NCBI RefSeq assembly: GCF_014204895.1
Contig: NZ_JACHMF010000001.1
Coordinates: 2,108,001-2,172,000 of the forward strand
DNA length: 64,000 nt
Source of the DNA: Paractinoplanes abujensis
GTDB lineage: Bacteria; Actinomycetota; Actinomycetes; Mycobacteriales; Micromonosporaceae
Direction: 5' to 3'
In this document: positions 37,312 to 45,252 of the stretch, one piece after another
Position numbering within the stretch: the stretch's first letter is position 1
How the letters are laid out: every line of letters begins with the position of its first letter
Translations under genes and position numbers: made by a program
The notes under the pieces: model-generated
What the model was told of the DNA's origin: nothing
Database searches by the model: none
The model's input: only the letters and a program-made list of their open reading frames with translations

Positions 37312-37779
37312 GTGCGCGAGCTGAGCGTGGTCGGAGTTCGGGTGGAGCTGCCGAGCAACCAGCCGATCGTCCTGCTGCGAGAAGTTGACGGTGATCGGTA
37401 TCTGCCGATCTGGATCGGTGCGGTCGAGGCGACCGCCATCGCGTACGAGCAGCAGGGTGTCAAACCCGCCCGTCCGCTGACCCACGATCTGCTGCGCGAC
37501 ATCCTGGCCGCCCTCGAGGCGCCGTTGACCGCGGTCGAGATCACCGAGCTGAAGGACAACGTCTTCTACGCCGATCTGCTGATCGGTGAGGACGGGGTGC
37601 GGGTCTCGGCCCGGCCCAGCGACTCGATCGCCCTCGCCCTGCGGGTCGGCGCGCCGATCCGCTGCGCCGACGAGGTGCTCACCGAGGCCGGGATCGTCAT
37701 CCCCGACGAGCAGGAGGACGAGGTCGAGAAGTTCCGCGAGTTCCTCGACCAGGTCCGCCCGGAGGATTTCGCCGGCTGA
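37312..37779 (+). CDS. bifunctional nuclease family protein (DUF151)
   Basis: 155 residues from the GTG at 37312, with GGAGG 6 bases earlier. The BFN domain is complete: ELSVVGVRVELPSNQPIVLL, YLPIWIGAVEATAIAYEQQG, DNVFYADLLI and SARPSDSIALALRVGAPI. An acidic tail follows. Equivalent to Rv1829. Plant and bacterial relatives were reported to have DNase/RNase activity; the role in actinobacteria is not established. Sits between two MerR genes as in mycobacteria. Confidence 0.93.
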   Translation: MRELSVVGVRVELPSNQPIVLLREVDGDRYLPIWIGAVEATAIAYEQQGVKPARPLTHDLLRDILAALEAPLTAVEITELKDNVFYADLLIGEDGVRVSARPSDSIALALRVGAPIRCADEVLTEAGIVIPDEQEDEVEKFREFLDQVRPEDFAG

Positions 37780-37939
37780 GCGTCCCCCTGAGGCGTCCCC
37801 GGCGCGAGGGAAAGATCGACAACGGCCTCGCCCGTGCGCGGCGTGTCGTCGCGTTACCTAGCTGTTTCGGCGGGCCCTGAGATATACGCTCGTGAAGTCC
37901 AGGTGAAGCGGCGGCACCGCGCAGCGGGGAGGTGGTCGC

Positions 37940-38494
37940 GTGCACGAGCAGCCCCTTGAACATGAGGGTCCCCTCGTCGGCGAGGACGGCTCGGTCGGTT
38001 ATCGCGGGGTGACGGCGTGCCAGGCGGTCGGCATCAGCTACCGCCAGCTCGACTACTGGGCGCGCACGACTCTGGTCGTGCCCAGCATCCGTGACGCGTC
38101 CGGCTCGGGCACCCAGCGGCTCTACTCGTTCCGCGACCTGGTGGTCCTCAAGGTGGTCAAGCGCCTGCTCGACGCGGGCGTGTCGTTGCAGAACATCCGC
38201 CGGGCGATCGAGACGCTGCGCTCGCGCGGCGTGGAGGACCTGGCCGGCATCACCCTCATCTCCGACGGCACGACGGTCTACGAGTGCCGCTCCCCGGAGG
38301 AGGTGGTCGACCTGCTGCAGGGCGGCCAGGGCGTGTTCGGCATCGCCATCGGCGGCGCCTTCAAGGAGATCCAGGGTTCACTGACCAACCTGCCGGCCGA
38401 ACCGGCCGCCGGCCCGGTCCCGGTGGGGTCCGATCCGCAGCCGTCGGCGGGCGACGAACTGGCGGCCCGCCGGGCCCGCAAGCGTGCCGGCTGA
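37940..38494 (+). CDS. MerR family transcriptional regulator
   Basis: 184 residues; GTG at 37940 after GGGGAGGTGG. HTH: RGVTACQAVGISYRQLDYWA, then QRLYSFRDLVVLKVVKRLL and LQNIRRAIETLRSRGVEDL. The C-terminus carries GQGVFGIAIGGAFKEIQGSL. Equivalent to Rv1830, whose product is implicated in growth control and antibiotic tolerance in mycobacteria. Its 3' end overlaps the next gene's start by 11 bases. Confidence 0.92.
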   Translation: MHEQPLEHEGPLVGEDGSVGYRGVTACQAVGISYRQLDYWARTTLVVPSIRDASGSGTQRLYSFRDLVVLKVVKRLLDAGVSLQNIRRAIETLRSRGVEDLAGITLISDGTTVYECRSPEEVVDLLQGGQGVFGIAIGGAFKEIQGSLTNLPAEPAAGPVPVGSDPQPSAGDELAARRARKRAG

Positions 38495-39095
38495 CGTTCT
38501 CGAACAGGGCGGCGAACGCCGCGGGTTCTTCTCCCGCCCGCCCGGCAAGGCCTTGATCGCCGTGCTGGCCGTGGCCGCGGTGGCCGGGATCGCGGTCAGC
38601 GAGTTCCAGCGGCGGGAGAGCCGCGAGCACCGGGCGGCGCCGCAGCCGGCTGTCTCGTCGTTGCCGTTCGAGCCGGGCCGGGTGCGTCTGGCCGACGAGC
38701 CGACGCAGGGCTCGGCGTTCGAGAACACCGCGAAGGACTTCGTGCTCCAGGTGTCCCTGCAGAACCACAACCAGAGCCCGGCCCGGGTCCGCGGCATGGC
38801 GATGCCGGACCGGGATCCCGCCTTCGCTCGCCTGGCCGTCGCCGTGATGCCCGGGTTCGCGACCGGCGCGGAGGTCTCCTACGACGAGGTCGCCGCGGCC
38901 GCCGCCCGTGCGGTGCCCCTCGACCCGGGCGCGGTCGCCCAGCTCACCGTGGCCGGCCGCCTGCGCTGCACCCCGCGCCCGGCCGACCTCGACTGGCTCA
39001 TGGTGTCGGTGGAGGACCAGCCGGTTCAGGTCGAGCTGCCGGACTTCGACGGGCGGCCCTGGCCCGCCTACGTCGCCGCGATGCTGTGCAGTTAG
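38484..39095 (+). CDS. single-pass membrane hypothetical protein
   Basis: 203 residues from the GTG at 38484, overlapping the MerR gene. One membrane helix (KALIAVLAVAAVAGIAV, about residues 22-38) leads to an extracytoplasmic domain of about 150 residues with beta-strand-like segments (DFVLQVSLQNHNQSPARVRG, then AQLTVAGRLRCTPRPADLDW). It resembles Ig-like secreted domains but no family is recognised. Translationally coupled to the MerR gene, so likely co-expressed. Confidence 0.78.
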   Translation: MPADVLEQGGERRGFFSRPPGKALIAVLAVAAVAGIAVSEFQRRESREHRAAPQPAVSSLPFEPGRVRLADEPTQGSAFENTAKDFVLQVSLQNHNQSPARVRGMAMPDRDPAFARLAVAVMPGFATGAEVSYDEVAAAAARAVPLDPGAVAQLTVAGRLRCTPRPADLDWLMVSVEDQPVQVELPDFDGRPWPAYVAAMLCS

Positions 39096-39156
39096 GCGTT
39101 TGCGGTTCCGGCAAACTTTGTAGGCGGTGCGACCGCCGCTGCCGCAGGCTGGGCGC

Positions 39157-39768
39157 ATGAACAACGAACAAGCGTGGGACGCCCGGTACGCCGGGAGCGA
39201 CCGGATCTGGAGCGGCCGGCCGAACGTGGTGCTGGTGCGCGAGGTGAGCGACCTGCCCGCCGGCCGGGCCCTGGATCTGGGCTGCGGCGAGGGCGGCGAC
39301 GCGATCTGGCTGGCCGAGCGGGGCTGGCAGGTCACCGCGGTCGACATCTCCGGGGTGGCGCTGCAACGGGCGCGTGAGCACGCCGCCGAGCGGGGCGTGC
39401 CCACGATCGACTTTCAGCGGCGCGACCTGACGGCCGAGTTCCCCGACGGCCGGTACGACCTGGTCAGCGCGCAGTTCCTGCACCACTGGGGCGCGTTCGA
39501 CCGGGAGGGGATTTTGCGCCGGGCGGCGGCCGCCGTGGCGCCGGGCGGAGTGCTGCTGATCGAGGGGCACATGGACACCGGGCCGGTGCACCGCCCCGAG
39601 CACGACGACATGCCGCCGCTGCCCGGTCCGGACGAGGTGGTCAAGAGCCTCGCGCTGGGCGACGAGTGGGAGGTCCTGCTGGCCGAGGAGCACCCGCGCG
39701 AGCACGTGATCGACGGCGTGGCGCATCACCGCACCGACAACACCGTCAAACTCCGCCGCACGGCTTGA
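39157..39768 (+). CDS. class I SAM-dependent methyltransferase
   Basis: 203 residues from the ATG at 39157. SAM-binding motif I is ALDLGCGEGGDAIWLAERGW, followed by VTAVDISGVALQRAREHA (motif II acidic residue), DLVSAQFLHHWGAFDRE and LRRAAAAVAPGGVLLIEGH. It resembles small tellurite-resistance-like/thiopurine-type methyltransferases. Substrate unknown. Stand-alone gene. Confidence 0.92.
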   Translation: MNNEQAWDARYAGSDRIWSGRPNVVLVREVSDLPAGRALDLGCGEGGDAIWLAERGWQVTAVDISGVALQRAREHAAERGVPTIDFQRRDLTAEFPDGRYDLVSAQFLHHWGAFDREGILRRAAAAVAPGGVLLIEGHMDTGPVHRPEHDDMPPLPGPDEVVKSLALGDEWEVLLAEEHPREHVIDGVAHHRTDNTVKLRRTA

Positions 39769-39802
39769 CCCTCACACAGTGTCAGCGTCCACCCTGGACA
39801 GC

Positions 39803-40555
39803 ATGACCATGACCGATCCAGGGCGGCACGCGGCCGCCGTGAAAGCGCTCCCGCCCGATGTCGCCGCCATCGTGCGGACGGTGCAGGGCCTGCTGATCCA
39901 TGAGGGCTGGGCCGGCTCGTACGGGGTGGAACTGGACGACCCGCCGACAGTGCACCTGCGGCGGGCCGAACAGCTCCTGGACGCGGCGGGGGACCGTCCG
40001 CTGAGCGAGGCCCGCGAACCCGGCGACCGGGTGCCCACGATGTGCCGCAGCTTCACCGTGCTCACCGTGGCGATGCTGCGGGCCCACGGCTTCGACGCGC
40101 GCTCGCGGGCCGGGTTCGGGGCCTACTTCACGCCCGGCCGCTACGACGACCACTGGGTGGTCGAGGTGGGCGGCCGCCTGGTCGACGCGCAGATCGACGC
40201 GGTGCAGGCCGAGGCGCTGAAGCTCGATTTCGACCCGCTCGACGTGCCGCGCGACAAGTTCCTGCCCGGCCCGGACGCGTGGCGGCTGGTGCGCGCGGGC
40301 CGGGCCGACCCGGAGCTGTTCGGCCACCCGCCGGCGAACATGGCGGGGGAGTGGTTCGTCGCCGGCAACGTCATCCGCGACCGGGCCGACGTCGAGGTGC
40401 TCCCGTGGGACTCGTGGGACCCGATGCCCGGCCCCGGCGAGGCCGTCGACCGCGACCTGATCGACCGCATCGCCGCCGGTGACGAGGCGGTCAAGGTGCC
40501 CGGCGAGGTGTTCAACGAGCGCCGCGGCCGGATGGAGCCGCTGGTCAGTCCGTGA
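39803..40555 (+). CDS. transglutaminase-like domain protein
   Basis: 250 residues from the ATG at 39803 (39809 and a GTG at 39779 are alternatives). The transglutaminase-like core contains the catalytic Cys in PTMCRSFTVLTVAML, with HGFDARSRAGFGAYF, and the His in DDHWVVEVGGRLVDAQIDAV. A following Asp completes the triad. Proteins of this type act as cytoplasmic peptidase- or transglutaminase-like enzymes; the substrate is unknown. Confidence 0.88.
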   Translation: MTMTDPGRHAAAVKALPPDVAAIVRTVQGLLIHEGWAGSYGVELDDPPTVHLRRAEQLLDAAGDRPLSEAREPGDRVPTMCRSFTVLTVAMLRAHGFDARSRAGFGAYFTPGRYDDHWVVEVGGRLVDAQIDAVQAEALKLDFDPLDVPRDKFLPGPDAWRLVRAGRADPELFGHPPANMAGEWFVAGNVIRDRADVEVLPWDSWDPMPGPGEAVDRDLIDRIAAGDEAVKVPGEVFNERRGRMEPLVSP

Positions 40556-40598
40556 AAGCCCGGCGCGGGCGCCCGGTCACCGCGTAGCGTCGGATGCT

Positions 40599-40808
40599 GT
40601 GATCCCGCAGCACTTTCCGCTCTATCTGCGCGAGCCGGGCGCCACCCCCGGCGACGACAAGGTGTGGCTGGTCGTGGGCTGGCTGCCGGACAAGGTTTCC
40701 GGTCTGCCCCGGCAGCCCGTCGCGCTGCTCTGCGACGGCGACGTGGAGGAGCCCCGCCTGCTCGAACAGACCCGGGTGTACCGGGTCATCGGCACGAATC
40801 GGCACTAG
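40599..40808 (+). CDS. small hypothetical protein
   Basis: 69 residues from the GTG at 40599 (VIPQHFPLYLREPGATPGDD, then KVWLVVGWLPDKVSGLPRQP). Protein-like composition, two predicted strands, no recognised family. It lies 85 bases before the FxsA start and could be read as the gene upstream of the FxS locus, though nothing shows that it belongs to it. Confidence 0.65.
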   Translation: MIPQHFPLYLREPGATPGDDKVWLVVGWLPDKVSGLPRQPVALLCDGDVEEPRLLEQTRVYRVIGTNRH

Positions 40809-40892
40809 GGCGAGCACTCAGCGTGCCCGTGACATGACCTCAAGTGTTGTCTATGCTTCCAGGTGCCTTGACCGGGATCTGGGGGAATCGTC

Positions 40893-41063
40893 GTGCCGTT
40901 GCCTACCGCGAAATCACCCGCTCCGCGCCCGCTCGACGAGGCTCGCCGGAGCCCCATCGACCGGATCGAACGGACGGCGTCCGCGACGATCGTCCGCCGC
41001 ATCGTCCGCCACGAACGGACGCGGGACCGATCCGACGTCACCCCCTTCACATCGGGCATCTGA
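40893..41063 (+). CDS. fxsA: FxSxx-COOH precursor peptide
   Basis: A 56-residue peptide gene; GTG at 40893 is 6 bases after GGGGGA. Leader-like, Arg-rich sequence (APRPLDEARRSPIDRIERT, IVRRIVRHERTRDRS) ends VTPFTSGI at the carboxyl terminus: Phe-Thr-Ser-Gly-Ile, exactly the FxSxx-COOH pattern of the short peptides paired with FxsB radical SAM maturases. The last residue is Ile rather than the Ala common in the family name. The peptide precedes fxsB by 6 bases. The maturase is expected to crosslink the Phe ring to the Ser beta-carbon within the F-x-S triad (family knowledge), giving a cyclophane. Confidence 0.88.
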   Translation: MPLPTAKSPAPRPLDEARRSPIDRIERTASATIVRRIVRHERTRDRSDVTPFTSGI

Positions 41064-41069
41064 GCCGGG

Positions 41070-43319
41070 GTGGAGACCCCGTGGCGCCCGCTGCGCCACT
41101 TCGTCCTGAAGGTTCACAGCCGCTGCGACCTCGCCTGCGACCACTGCTACATCTACGAGCACGCCGACCAGTCGTGGCGGGACCGGCCGGTCGCGATGGC
41201 GCCGGAGACCGTCCGGTCCGCGGCGGGTCGCATCGCCCAGCACGCCGCCCGGCACGGCCTGCCCTCGGTGGGGGTGGTGCTGCACGGCGGTGAGCCGCTG
41301 CTGCTCGGCCCGCGGCGGCTGCGTGCGGTGCTGGCGGAGCTGCGGCCGGCGATCACCCGGGTCTGCGAGCTCGACCTGCGCCTGCAGACCAACGCCGTAC
41401 GGCTGGACGAGACCACCTGTGAGCTGCTGCTCGAGTTCGGCGTCAAGGTCGGGGTGTCGCTCGACGGTGGCCGCGCCGAGAACGACCGGCACCGGCGCTA
41501 CCGCAACGGCGCCTCCAGCCACGACCGGGTCCGCGCGGCCCTGCGCCGGCTGCGCGAACCCCGATACCGGCCGCTGTACGCCGGGCTGTTGTGCACGGTC
41601 GACGCGGCCAACGACCCGATCGCCGTCTACGAGGCCCTGCGGGCGGAGGAGCCGCCCCGGATCGACCTGCTGCTGCCCCACGCCACCTGGGACACCCCGC
41701 CGCTCCAGCCGCTCGGCGGCTGGCTGACCGCCTTCCACGACCGGTGGGCAGCCGACGGGCAGCCCTTCGCCGTACGCCTTTTCGACTCCGTGCGCTCCCT
41801 CGGGCTGGGCGGCCCCACGCAGACCGAGGCCGTCGGTGTCGACGCCGGCGACGTCGTGGTGATCGAGACGGACGGGGCGTGGGAGGAGCCCGACTCGATG
41901 AAGACCACCGCGCCGGGCGGCGGCGCGACCGGGCTGACCGTGTTCGACGCCTCGGCCGACGACGTCACCGGCCTGCCCGCCATGCGCCGCCGCCGGGCCG
42001 GGCTGTCCGCGCTGTCGGCCACCTGCCGCGCCTGCGCGGTGGTGCGCCAGTGCGGCGGCGGCCTGACCGCGCACCGCTGGTCGCGGGCCGCCGGTTTCGA
42101 CAACCCCTCCGTGTACTGCGACGACCTGAAGGAGCTCATCATCACGATCAACGAGCATCCCGGTCCGGTCACGGGCGACCTCGGCGCGCTCCCGGCGGAC
42201 GCCTTCGACGGCCTCGGCTACGGCTACGGCGACGCCGCCGCGATCGCCCTGCTGGCCGAGGCCGAGCTGGCGGTCAACCGGGCCCTGGTGTCCGAGGTGG
42301 CGGGGGAGACCGCGGCCGGCAGCCGGCTGCTGGCCGAGCTGGAACGGCAGGCGCCCGAGGTCTTCGACGAGGTGCTGCGGCACCCGTTCGTGCGGTCGTG
42401 GGCGGTCAGTTGTCTCGACGGCGGCCGCGACTGCGACCCGGACTGGGCGGCCGCGATCGCCGCCGCGGTCGCCGTGCGGGCCGGGCTGGGCGCCGAGGTG
42501 CCGGTGCGGGCCCACGGCGGACGTATCCACCTGCCCACCGTCGGGTTCTTCGCGGCCCCCGCGGCCGAGGTCACCGTGGCCGCCGGGCCGGGCTCGTTCA
42601 CGCTGCGCTGGCCGGGGGGCCGGGCCACGATCGCGGGCGGGGACGACGCGCGCGGCTGGCACGCCGCCCGCTGGGTCGACGTGGACGGCGTCCGGATCCT
42701 GCTCGAGGACGCCGACCCGTACCGTGACCGCCTGCCGCACGCCGCGGCCGGTCACCTCGACGCCACCGCGGCCGGGGGCTGGTCGGCCGCGCTGACCGGG
42801 GCGTGGGAGGTGCTCGGCCGGGACGCGCCGGGCCAGCTCGGCGGTCTGCGCGAGGGGCTGCGGGCGATCGTGCCGCTGGCGCCCGCGCCCGACGGCACGC
42901 TGCGCAGCGCCACCTCCCGGCACGCGTTCGGGGCGCTGGGCGTCGCCCGGACGGACGCGCCGGAACTGGCCGTGCTGCTGGTGCACGAGTTCCAGCACAC
43001 CAAGCTGGGCGCGGTGCTCGACCTGATCGACCTGGTGCCCGACGACGCGGGCGACGACCGGCTGCGGGTGGGCTGGCGGCCCGACCCCCGCCCGGTCGAG
43101 GCGGCCCTGCAGGGGGCGTACGCGCATCTGGCCGTGGCCGACGTGTGGCGGCGCCGCGCCGAGCGGGCCGGCGACGACCCCAGCCGCGAGCGGTTCCGCC
43201 GGTATCGCGACTGGACGGCCGCGGCCATCGACGGGCTGCGCACCGGCGACCGGCTGACCCCGGCGGGTGCGCGGTTCGTGGGCCGGATGGCCGACACCGT
43301 CGGCGCCTGGACGGCTTAG
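41070..43319 (+). CDS. fxsB: FxsB radical SAM/SPASM peptide maturase with HExxH domain
   Basis: 749 residues from the GTG at 41070. Radical SAM cluster motif CDLACDHC (Cys19, Cys23, Cys26) in HSRCDLACDHCYIYEHADQS. The SPASM region has CRACAVVRQCGGG (Cys319, Cys322, Cys328) and a later Cys in VYCDDL, for auxiliary clusters. The C-terminal half (about 370-749) is an HExxH domain with VHEFQHTKLGAVLDLIDLV (His639, Glu640, His643); related domains are reported as 2-oxoglutarate-dependent peptide beta-hydroxylases or are considered inactive metallohydrolases. It should act on the FxsA C-terminus. Two activities in one chain suggest crosslinking plus hydroxylation (inference). Confidence 0.93.
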   Translation: METPWRPLRHFVLKVHSRCDLACDHCYIYEHADQSWRDRPVAMAPETVRSAAGRIAQHAARHGLPSVGVVLHGGEPLLLGPRRLRAVLAELRPAITRVCELDLRLQTNAVRLDETTCELLLEFGVKVGVSLDGGRAENDRHRRYRNGASSHDRVRAALRRLREPRYRPLYAGLLCTVDAANDPIAVYEALRAEEPPRIDLLLPHATWDTPPLQPLGGWLTAFHDRWAADGQPFAVRLFDSVRSLGLGGPTQTEAVGVDAGDVVVIETDGAWEEPDSMKTTAPGGGATGLTVFDASADDVTGLPAMRRRRAGLSALSATCRACAVVRQCGGGLTAHRWSRAAGFDNPSVYCDDLKELIITINEHPGPVTGDLGALPADAFDGLGYGYGDAAAIALLAEAELAVNRALVSEVAGETAAGSRLLAELERQAPEVFDEVLRHPFVRSWAVSCLDGGRDCDPDWAAAIAAAVAVRAGLGAEVPVRAHGGRIHLPTVGFFAAPAAEVTVAAGPGSFTLRWPGGRATIAGGDDARGWHAARWVDVDGVRILLEDADPYRDRLPHAAAGHLDATAAGGWSAALTGAWEVLGRDAPGQLGGLREGLRAIVPLAPAPDGTLRSATSRHAFGALGVARTDAPELAVLLVHEFQHTKLGAVLDLIDLVPDDAGDDRLRVGWRPDPRPVEAALQGAYAHLAVADVWRRRAERAGDDPSRERFRRYRDWTAAAIDGLRTGDRLTPAGARFVGRMADTVGAWTA

Positions 43320-43381
43320 CCCCGTTCCGGGCCCGACCGTCCTGCGTGGAGGTTGCGATCGCGTGGTTGACTGAGCGTCCT

Positions 43382-44071
43382 GTGGCAGAGGACGACGGCA
43401 CATCCGAGGCGGCGGGGCGCGACGATCCGTCGGCCCCGGTGTTCTTCCTGAGCTACTGGCGGCCCGACCCGCCCAGGCAGGGCGCCGGACAGCCGCGCGA
43501 GCCCAACCGGTTCGTCATGCAGTTCTTCGACGAGCTCAGCGAGAACGTCAACAATCTGATCGGCTCGATGCCCGGGCGCGACCCCGGCTTCCTCGACGTG
43601 GCCCGCGGCGGTGGAGAGCTGTGGGAACGGCAGCTGCTGCACGCGGCGGGCACCTGCCAGGTCTTCATCAGCCTGCTCTCCACGCCCTACCTGACCGGCA
43701 GCGAGTGGTGCGCCCGCGAGTGGGACCTGTTCACCCGGCGCCAGGTGCACCCCCGCCACGACTTCGCCCAGCCGTACGAGACGGCGGTGGTGCCGGTGCT
43801 GTGGACCCCGCTGAGCTCCCCGCTGCCGCCGGTGGTGTCCGACGTCAACATCTTCGTGCCGACCCGGCTGCGCGACGACTACCGCGCCGAATACCAGGCC
43901 GAGGGGCTGCTCGGCCTGCTGCGTACGGGGCAACAGGTCGTTTTCGACACGGTGGTGTGGCGCATCGCCCAGCGCGTCGTCGACATCCGCCACAACTACT
44001 GGGTCGAGCCGATGCGCCTGCCCGGCTCGCACGAGCTGCGCACCGATTTCGAGCGGGGGGAGAACGCGTGA
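43382..44071 (+). CDS. fxsC: TIR-like protein FxsC
   Basis: 229 residues from the GTG at 43382 (an earlier GTG at 43346 adds 12). TIR-type blocks: VFFLSYWRPDP near residue 20, RFVMQFFDELSENVNNLIG, GELWERQLLHAAGTCQVFIS and LSTPYLTGSEWCAREWDLFT, the last with a Glu at the position of the TIR NADase Glu. The family is called TIR-like FxsC in FxSxx-COOH loci. No transmembrane segment. Its stop overlaps the start of a second FxsC-type gene. Function unproven; the TIR fold suggests a signalling or NAD-directed effector. Confidence 0.88.
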   Translation: MAEDDGTSEAAGRDDPSAPVFFLSYWRPDPPRQGAGQPREPNRFVMQFFDELSENVNNLIGSMPGRDPGFLDVARGGGELWERQLLHAAGTCQVFISLLSTPYLTGSEWCAREWDLFTRRQVHPRHDFAQPYETAVVPVLWTPLSSPLPPVVSDVNIFVPTRLRDDYRAEYQAEGLLGLLRTGQQVVFDTVVWRIAQRVVDIRHNYWVEPMRLPGSHELRTDFERGENA

Positions 44072-45252
44072 CGCGCTACTACTTCTACCTCAGCTACGGC
44101 CACTCGGTGCGGCTGCGACCCGGTGACCGGCCCGACACCGACCACTGGGCCGGGCAGCTGTTCACCGAGCTGTCGGCCGAGGTGGCACGGCTCGTCGGGG
44201 CCGACCGTCGCACCCAGGTCGGCTACTACGACGACCTGGTGCAGCCGCTGACCGACTGGAAGGCCGCGCTGGCCGGCGTGCTGAGCAGCACCGACGTCTT
44301 CGTCGCGCTGTACTCGCCGGGCTACTTCAACAAGTCGTGGCCGCTGCGCGAGCGGGCCTCGTTCGCCAGCCGCTACGCCGACCCCGAGATGGCCGACCAC
44401 TTCCTGCTGCCGGTGCTGTGGGTGCCCTGGCCGCCGTGGGAGCACGAGGCCGAGCGGGCCGCCGCGCTGCGCCTGGGCGCCGGCATCCCCGAGTACGCCG
44501 AGGAGGGCCTGCAGGCCATGTCCCGGCTCGCGCTGTACAAGAAGCAGTACCGCACGCTCGTGCGCCGCCTGGCCTACCGGATCGTCACCCTGGCCGCCGA
44601 GGCCCCGAAACCGGCGCCCCTGGCCGTCGCGATCGACGAGGTCACGGCCGAGCCCACCGCCCCCACCGACATCCTGTTCACGGTGGCGGTGCTGGCCCCG
44701 CAGCGCGCCGAGATGCCCACCGGCCGCTCGCCCGGCTCCTACGGCACGGCGCCGCGCGCCTGGACCCCGTACCGGGACCTGCACCAGTTCCCCGTCGCCG
44801 AATACGTGGCCAACGTGGCCGAACGGCTCGGGCAGCCCGCCCGCATCGTCGACCGGCCCGGCGAGCTGGGCGTGCTGGCCCAGGGGGCGGCGCTGGTGCT
44901 GATCGACCCGTGGGTGGCGGCCACCCCCGACGGTCTGGAACGGCTCAGCGGGCTGGCCGGCCGGATCCCCGAATGGGCGACCGTGCTGCTGGTGGCCGAC
45001 CGCTCCGACCCCGAGTACGCCGCGCGCGGCGCCACCCTGCACGCCACCGTGGCCGATACCCTGATCGCCGCCGGGATCGCCCGCAACCGCATCACGCTGC
45101 TGCGCGACGCCGACCGGCTGGTCGAGCGGATGCCGTCCATCATCGACCAGGCCTGCACGGCGTACCGGCGGACCGCACCGGTGTTCCTGCCCAAGGGCGC
45201 CGACTCGACCCTGCCCAAGCTCACGGGGAGCACCGATGACCGAGAACCGTGA
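44068..45252 (+). CDS. TIR-like FxsC protein with C-terminal extension
   Basis: 394 residues; GTG at 44068 overlaps the previous stop and follows GGGGGGAG. The N-terminal TIR-like domain reads YYFYLSYGHSVRLRPGDRPD, QVGYYDDLVQPLTDWKAAL and VFVALYSPGYFNKSWPLRER. It diverges from the preceding protein, and Glu of the RER segment may replace the usual Glu. The C-terminal ~190 residues hold a second alpha/beta domain (PTDILFTVAVLAPQ, ALVLIDPWVAATPDGLERL, EWATVLLVADRSDPEYA). It ends 17 bases into the FxsT gene. Role unknown, but genetic coupling ties it to the STAND protein. Confidence 0.88.
   Translation: MTRYYFYLSYGHSVRLRPGDRPDTDHWAGQLFTELSAEVARLVGADRRTQVGYYDDLVQPLTDWKAALAGVLSSTDVFVALYSPGYFNKSWPLRERASFASRYADPEMADHFLLPVLWVPWPPWEHEAERAAALRLGAGIPEYAEEGLQAMSRLALYKKQYRTLVRRLAYRIVTLAAEAPKPAPLAVAIDEVTAEPTAPTDILFTVAVLAPQRAEMPTGRSPGSYGTAPRAWTPYRDLHQFPVAEYVANVAERLGQPARIVDRPGELGVLAQGAALVLIDPWVAATPDGLERLSGLAGRIPEWATVLLVADRSDPEYAARGATLHATVADTLIAAGIARNRITLLRDADRLVERMPSIIDQACTAYRRTAPVFLPKGADSTLPKLTGSTDDREP

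Noticed and set aside
40844..41293. Longer open frame covering the fxsA region
   Set aside because: It is in another frame, Arg/Pro-rich, and lacks the FxSxx ending seen in the 56-codon frame at 40893.
41591..42727. Alternative frame overlapping fxsB
   Set aside because: The fxsB frame has all expected Cys and HExxH motifs; the alternative is a low-complexity shadow.
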